64,000 nucleotides of DNA from Streptococcus henryi DSM 19005 (GTDB lineage Bacteria > Bacillota > Bacilli > Lactobacillales > Streptococcaceae), in contig NZ_AQYA01000037.1 of assembly GCF_000376985.1 (NCBI RefSeq), forward strand, positions 62,001 through 126,000, read 5' to 3'. The stretch's first letter is position 1. Every line of letters starts with the position of its first letter. The position numbers and the translations under genes were made by a program. This document shows, in pieces, positions 60,191 through 64,000 of this stretch. The notes below the pieces were generated by a model. It was not told the DNA's origin and did no database searches. It saw only the letters and a program-made list of their open reading frames with translations.

Positions 60191-60445
60191 ATGGCTTTAG
60201 AAACAATTAAAACAACTCGTCTTGTTGGAAATTTAAAAATCGGTGATGAAACAGTCAAACAGTACACTGTCGACGTCAACGAAGAAGGTGTCTCAACAAT
60301 TTACGAATCTATGTATAACTCCGAGTTATACGCTAAAAACCGCACAGAAATGCGCAAGCAGGAGAAAGAATTCAGTGACAAACGTTATGAGCTCGAGGAT
60401 GCTATCCTAGCGGAATTGGAAGTACCTGAAACCGCTGAGCAATAA
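60191..60445 (+). CDS. Unknown tail-lysis interval protein, 84 residues
   Basis: MALETIKTTRLVGNLKIGDETVKQYTVDVNEEGVS ... ENRTEMRKQEKEFSDKRYELED-like helix at the end. Two bases after DUF1617. Not recognised. Confidence 0.7.
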   Translation: MALETIKTTRLVGNLKIGDETVKQYTVDVNEEGVSTIYESMYNSELYAKNRTEMRKQEKEFSDKRYELEDAILAELEVPETAEQ

Positions 60446-60459
60446 GGTGGTGAGTAACT

Positions 60460-60795
60460 ATGCCAGGTCAAGAAGTTATCCACGAGGCAATTAAAGCATC
60501 ATGGACCATTGAAAAAATTGGTGGTGTGCTGGCTGTTGCTATTATCATCGTGATTATCTTACTAATCAGCGTTCAAGCGTGGACGAATAAAAAGCTAGTT
60601 AATAGCTTCCACGAGACTAACAAAGAGCTATTATCATCTAACAAAGAGATTGCAAAGGAAAACCAAAAACAAATGGCAAAATTAACAATGGCAGTCAATA
60701 AGTTAACGCTTGAAACACGTACAGATATCACTGTACTGAAAGAAAAAGTGGATGGTTTAGAAGATACCATTCGCGACAGGCAAATGATGCCTTAG
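60460..60795 (+). CDS. Membrane protein next to holin, 111 residues
   Basis: One membrane helix (about residues 20-40, IGGVLAVAIIIVIILLISV), then a coiled coil. Immediately before the holin. It may be a second holin or an antiholin-like partner; not certain. Confidence 0.72.
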   Translation: MPGQEVIHEAIKASWTIEKIGGVLAVAIIIVIILLISVQAWTNKKLVNSFHETNKELLSSNKEIAKENQKQMAKLTMAVNKLTLETRTDITVLKEKVDGLEDTIRDRQMMP

Positions 60796-60807
60796 AAGGA
60801 GAATGAC

Positions 60808-60990
60808 ATGAGTAAATATGCTAAGACTCTAGGAATTAAAGTAGTTAAAACTATGGCTCAAACAGCCATCGGTGCTATCGGCTCGACTGCTTTGATTACA
60901 GAGGTTAATTGGGCAGTAGTTGCATCTGCCACAGCACTATCAGGCTTGACCTGTGTACTGATGAATTTAGCAGATCTTAAGGAGGAATGA
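60808..60990 (+). CDS. Holin
   Basis: 60 residues, two hydrophobic segments (TMAQTAIGAIGSTALITEV and WAVVASATALSGLTCVLMNL), basic start, acidic end (LADLKEE). Resembles r1t-type holins. One base before the amidase gene. Makes the membrane holes for lysis. Confidence 0.85.
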   Translation: MSKYAKTLGIKVVKTMAQTAIGAIGSTALITEVNWAVVASATALSGLTCVLMNLADLKEE

Positions 60991-60991
60991 C

Positions 60992-61891
60992 ATGGCAATT
61001 AAAACAGGAACAGTTAGCCGTAATGGTGATATTTTTTCATATCTCATCACAGATTACGATGCCAATCAAATGAATTGTGATTCAAGCCGTCGAACGATTG
61101 ACCGAATCTATATTCATCACAACGCTGGGACGTCAGACGAAGGGGCACGCCGTACATGGTACACAGCTAGCCAAAAAGGCACATCAGCCCACTATCAAGT
61201 GACACCAACCAAGATCTGGGGCTGTGTCAGCGAAACTTATACCGCTTATCATGCTGGCAATTACGTTGAAAATCAACGTTCTATCGGCATCGAACACTTG
61301 AATAATGCAGGAGCTCCAAATTGGACTATTGCAGAAGAAACCTATAAAAACTCTGCTAAACTTATCGCTGAAATCTGTGTGCGTCGTGGAATTCCCATTG
61401 ACAGAGCCCATATCAAGGGACACAAGGAAGCATCAGCGACAGCATGCCCAGGCGGTATTGATGTTGATAAACTTGTCCGTATGGCAAAAGAGATCGCTAC
61501 TGGTAAGGTAGTAGCTACAGCTAAAGTAGCGACTGCTGCAGTCAAAAGGACTGTAAAACAAGCATATCGCGCTGATGAAGTTAAATTTGTTAACGGCATT
61601 TACCAAATCCGCTGTAATGACTTAGCTCCAACGCATTTCGACTGGACAGATAACGGCATTCCAGTAGCCTTGGTTAACTGGGTCAATGCTGACGGATCTA
61701 ACATCGCTGATGAGGCTGACAAAGACTTTAAGGCAGGTATGTACTTTAGCTTTGAAGGTGATGAAGCCTATATTACTGACACTGGGCAAGGCGGCTACAA
61801 TTACGGCTATTACTGGCGTAAGTTTACGTTTGGTCAGTACGGCACGGTATGGCTATCTGCTTGGAATAAAAACCATTTAGTTAATAAATAA
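60992..61891 (+). CDS. N-acetylmuramoyl-L-alanine amidase (endolysin)
   Basis: 299 residues. Amidase_2 domain: zinc ligands His 42 (YIHHNAG), His 144 (GHKE) and Cys 152 (TACPG), with GIEHLNN. Linker rich in Lys/Ala/Val (165-190). C-terminal 100 residues with YWRKFTFGQYGTVWLSAW, a probable wall-binding domain. Lyses the host. Confidence 0.92.
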   Translation: MAIKTGTVSRNGDIFSYLITDYDANQMNCDSSRRTIDRIYIHHNAGTSDEGARRTWYTASQKGTSAHYQVTPTKIWGCVSETYTAYHAGNYVENQRSIGIEHLNNAGAPNWTIAEETYKNSAKLIAEICVRRGIPIDRAHIKGHKEASATACPGGIDVDKLVRMAKEIATGKVVATAKVATAAVKRTVKQAYRADEVKFVNGIYQIRCNDLAPTHFDWTDNGIPVALVNWVNADGSNIADEADKDFKAGMYFSFEGDEAYITDTGQGGYNYGYYWRKFTFGQYGTVWLSAWNKNHLVNK

Positions 61892-62028
61892 CACTTAATC
61901 TTGCAGGCGACCAAAAATAAAAAAAGAAATGAGACTCCTTCACCGCGATGGCACTGGCGGCAAACTGTGCAAGTCTGCAAGTATTTAATCTGATTTTATA
62001 ATCTATTTTTCTATTTTTAAATCTACCT

Positions 62029-62060
62029 AACCGCTCTCAATTTGAGGGCGGTTTTTTTGT
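62029..62060 (+). terminator. Terminator of the late region
   Basis: AACCGCTCTCAA/TTGAGGGCGGTT arms then seven T. Ends late transcription 140 bases after the lysin. The gap from 61892 to 62687 otherwise holds attR, arm sites and inverted repeats. Confidence 0.85.
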
Positions 62061-62170
62061 TTGGTCCCGACATTAATGTCGGTCGGTCTGACAAAATTGA
62101 GGTCAACATTGAAGGGGTTGAGATCCTAATCAATGGTGTAACTTACAAGCTGGAAAAGAAACCAGTCTAA
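62057..62170 (+). pseudogene. Possible gene remnant or short ORF, 37 codons
   Basis: Open from TTG at 62057, giving GPDINVGRSDKIEVNIEG, then VEILINGVTYKLEKK. The pattern looks protein-like, but the start lies in the terminator and has no clear ribosome site. It may be a leftover tail of a lost gene or not coding. Confidence 0.3.
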
Positions 62171-62174
62171 AAAA

Positions 62175-62213
62175 GAATCAAGCCCTTTGGAAATCCTCCA
62201 GAGGGCTTGATTC
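62175..62213. repeat. Large inverted repeat near attR
   Basis: GAATCAAGCCCT and AGGGCTTGATTC are perfect 12-bp arms around a TGGA/TCCA centre. No T run. It may serve as a terminator from the right or as a structural mark by attP. Confidence 0.65.
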
Positions 62214-62264
62214 ATAGTCTGAAAGTGGTATAATTTAGGTCAACAGGTTCTGCTAATAATTTTC

Positions 62265-62311
62265 ATGCCCCAAAAGCTCTATAAAGGTCCGTTGGGGCAA
62301 AATTGGGGCAT
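62265..62311. repeat. Integrase arm-type repeats, right
   Basis: ATGCCCCAAA (62265-62274) is the reverse complement of the left arm element; TTGGGGCA (62292-62299) and TTGGGGCAT (62303-62311) are direct copies 11 bp apart. Together with the left pair they define the phage arms. Confidence 0.68.
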
Positions 62312-62425
62312 AAGTTCAAAACTTACCCAGACTTACCTGACAAAAATAATCAAGTTTACAACTTATAAAGACTTATTTTATTGAAGTTTCTACTATTGAA
62401 TATCATTGAAAATGCGTTCTATTGA

Positions 62426-62499
62426 AAAGACGCTGTAAAATAATTCAGCTCTAAAAAGCCTATTGTCTCAACGTTTCTACGTTGTGCAATAGGCTTTTT
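62426..62499. other. attR core
   Basis: 73 of 74 bases match the segment at 21090-21163, including six hup codons and the terminator hairpin. The difference is C at 62467 instead of A. Right end of the prophage. Confidence 0.95.
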
Positions 62500-62687
62500 T
62501 GTGTTTAAGGGGCAAAATAATAAACTTGAATAGTTGAGAGATTACTATATATGAAATAATTTCTAGATTATTGACTCATAAAACTACTCAAAAAATATCT
62601 CAAGATGGTTGATTATTTTTCATAACTTGCCTGAATGGGATCAAAAGTTTATAATGTAATTAATAAATAGAGGAGGAGTGGCTTGAT

Positions 62688-62843
62688 TTGTTAAAGAGAG
62701 TAGTTATAATATTATTTATTTTTTCAATCATCAAAATCATCCTCATGGTCTTAACAATACGTTTTATGAAAGTAAGACCTATGACTGAAGAAGAAAAAAT
62801 TGTGTTCGATAAGGAAGAGAATGATAGATTCTTTGAAGACTAG
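62688..62843 (+). CDS. Small membrane protein, 51 residues
   Basis: TTG start with GAGGAGGAG ten bases before. One helix (VVIILFIFSIIKIILMVL), then an acidic tail (MTEEEKIVFDKEENDRFFED). Chromosomal, between hup (before phage entry) and pyrD. Function unknown. Confidence 0.6.
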   Translation: MLKRVVIILFIFSIIKIILMVLTIRFMKVRPMTEEEKIVFDKEENDRFFED

Positions 62844-62844
62844 A

Positions 62845-62878
62845 AAAACGTTTGGAAAAGTCCAAACGTTTTTTTTAT
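62845..62878. terminator. Bidirectional terminator between the small gene and pyrD
   Basis: AAAACGTTTGGA-AAAG-TCCAAACGTTTT: a perfect 12-bp stem with T runs on both strands. Ends the rightward small gene and the leftward pyrD. Confidence 0.9.
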
Positions 62879-63810
62879 GCTAGATAGTTTAACTTTCCTC
62901 TGAAATCTTCCAGTGTTTCGTATCCTTTTTCTTGCATAATAGCTTTAAGTTCACTAGTGATGCGTTCGAATATAGCTGGCCCTTCTTGATGGAGAGCAGT
63001 TCCGATTTGAACCATGCTAGCACCGCATAAGATATGTTCAAAAGCATCACGCCCTGTTTTAACGCCACCAGTACCAATAATTTGGATGCTAGGGTTTAGT
63101 CGTTGATAGAAAGCGTGGACATTTGCAAGAGCAGTTGGTTTGACATAGTCTCCACCGATTCCACCAAATCCATTTTTGGGTTTAATTAAGACAGTCTCGT
63201 CTTCTATAACAAGCCCATTTCCAATTGAATTGATACAGTTGACAAATGTAAGAGGAAATTTATTAAATACAGCCGCTGCTTGGTCAAAATGCACAATATC
63301 AAAATATGGTGGTAACTTAACCCCCAGTGGCTTAGTAAAATACGTGAAAACTTCAGTTAGAATAGCTTCAGTTGTTTCAAAGTCGTAAGCGATTTGAGGT
63401 TTTCCAGGGACATTTGGACAAGAGAGATTTAACTCGATAAGCCCTTTGTAATCAGATGCTTCAACCGCTTTTAAAATAGTGTGCGTCTCATCTTGTGATA
63501 AACCAACTAATGATAAGAAATGAGGTTTGCTATCTGGATTGTTTTGGAGCTCAGTCACAAAATCTAGGTAATACTGATAACCATGATTAGGCAATCCCAT
63601 AGAATTGATAGAACCAAGTAAAGTGTCAGCATAACGAGGTTCGGGATTTCCAGGTCGCGCGTTTAGAGTTCCGGTTTTTGTAACAAATGAACCTGCAGCA
63701 GAAGCTTCAATTTCTAGTAATTCCTCTCGGGTCATGCAGTAAACCCCTGCAGCATTCATTAGGCAATTATCAAAAGTGAAACTACCGATTTTAGTAGCGG
63801 TTGAAACCAT
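62875..63810 (-). CDS. pyrD: Dihydroorotate dehydrogenase, class 1A
   Basis: 311 residues. FMN enzyme of pyrimidine synthesis using fumarate. Marks: [49 protein letters not shown] with the catalytic cysteine, and [31 protein letters not shown] precedes ATG on the minus strand. Confidence 0.95.
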   Translation of the reverse strand: MVSTATKIGSFTFDNCLMNAAGVYCMTREELLEIEASAAGSFVTKTGTLNARPGNPEPRYADTLLGSINSMGLPNHGYQYYLDFVTELQNNPDSKPHFLSLVGLSQDETHTILKAVEASDYKGLIELNLSCPNVPGKPQIAYDFETTEAILTEVFTYFTKPLGVKLPPYFDIVHFDQAAAVFNKFPLTFVNCINSIGNGLVIEDETVLIKPKNGFGGIGGDYVKPTALANVHAFYQRLNPSIQIIGTGGVKTGRDAFEHILCGASMVQIGTALHQEGPAIFERITSELKAIMQEKGYETLEDFRGKLNYLA

Positions 63811-63929
63811 AATGTTCTCCTATTGTATGATATTTTACTCTATTTTACTATTTAAAGGAGATGAAATCAAGTCATTTCCGAACAATAGCAGAGCCCTTGA
63901 ATAAAATATTTTAATAATCATGTTTTGGT

Positions 63930-63980
63930 TTGTCTTAAAGTTGAGAGAGTGATATAATAACATTTGAACAAATGTTCAAA
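63930..63980 (+). promoter_or_regulatory. Promoter with palindromic operator for a gene beyond the window
   Basis: TTGTCT (63930-63935), 17-bp spacer, TATAAT (63953-63958). Directly after it TTTGAAC-AAAT-GTTCAAA (63963-63980) is a perfect inverted repeat over the start site, a typical TetR-like operator. The gene lies outside. Confidence 0.7.
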
Positions 63981-64000
63981 TATAAAAATGTTATCAAGGA

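Larger units (their letters stand above)
21090..62466. mobile_element. Complete siphovirus-type prophage, 41.3 kb
   Basis: Bounded by the att repeats; 41,336 bp from repeat to repeat. It carries integrase, repressor, replication, terminase, portal, capsid, tail, holin and lysin genes with no obvious broken gene among them, so it looks inducible. Order and gene families match temperate streptococcal siphoviruses with an SPP1-like portal and MuF protein. RecA-dependent induction is suggested by the S24-type repressor. Confidence 0.95.

Noticed and set aside
61929..61988. 19-codon frame MRLLHRDGTGGKLCK after the lysin
   Set aside because: Only a run of A before ATG, no pattern of a known peptide.
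1..64000. CRISPR array or rRNA operon
   Set aside because: No regularly spaced repeats of 25-40 bases with unique spacers and no rRNA sequence seen.

Overview
The window is Firmicute chromosome, most likely Streptococcus. It has low GC, strong AGGAGG ribosome sites, a glnR-glnA operon with a GlnR box, the xseA-xseB-ispA-tlyA-argR-recN run, and a class 1A dihydroorotate dehydrogenase. I do not commit to a species; a salivarius- or bovis-group streptococcus is my best guess. About 41.3 kb of it is one apparently complete siphovirus-type prophage.

Left chromosomal part (1-21107). The 3' end of folD and nnrD come first. Two leftward TetR-family regulators follow, next to an ABC exporter made of an ATPase and a 1161-residue permease with a long coiled coil. 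A two-gene accessory island (7543-9698) encodes a GIY-YIG-type protein and a membrane-anchored SH3 protein. Its promoter has ten consecutive G in the spacer and could be phase variable. The housekeeping operon xseA-xseB-ispA-tlyA-argR-recN follows, then a FUSC-type membrane protein, glnR-glnA, a structured non-coding RNA (possible 6S RNA), degV, an SGNH hydrolase, a YpmS-like protein and hup (HU).

Prophage (about 21090-62499). It sits at the 3' end of hup, flanked by 74-bp att repeats (73/74 identical) that contain the last codons of hup and its terminator. Modules in order: integrase, a possible superinfection-exclusion membrane protein and a CI-type repressor, all leftward. Next is an early region of very small genes in which four rightward mini-genes each run tail-to-tail into a leftward gene. 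Replication follows: an SMC-like ATPase, a Sak4-like ATPase, a DUF669 protein, a DEAD helicase and a primase-helicase, with an AT-rich repeat region that could be the origin. The middle genes include a RusA resolvase, a DNA methyltransferase, a DUF1642 protein and an ArpU-like regulator. The late region runs from terminase through portal, a MuF protein with a C-terminal toxin domain, capsid, connectors, tail tube, a frameshifted tail chaperone pair, tape measure and tail fibre to holin and amidase.

Most notable points. (1) Between the late regulator and the terminase lies an apparent independent RNA unit: an extended -10 promoter, two tRNA-like domains with perfect acceptor and T arms but no normal anticodon arm, and an intrinsic terminator. 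It is preceded by six YATAC(T) repeats at about 10-bp spacing. (2) The MuF minor head protein ends in a polymorphic-toxin-50-like domain, followed by a 62-residue candidate immunity gene. (3) The poly-G promoter drives the GIY-YIG/SH3 pair. (4) The early prophage region has a repeated convergent gene arrangement. (5) A CCCAAAG slippery site joins the two tail chaperone frames.

Right chromosomal part (62500-64000). It holds a 51-residue membrane peptide, pyrD on the minus strand, and a promoter with a palindromic operator for a gene beyond the window.
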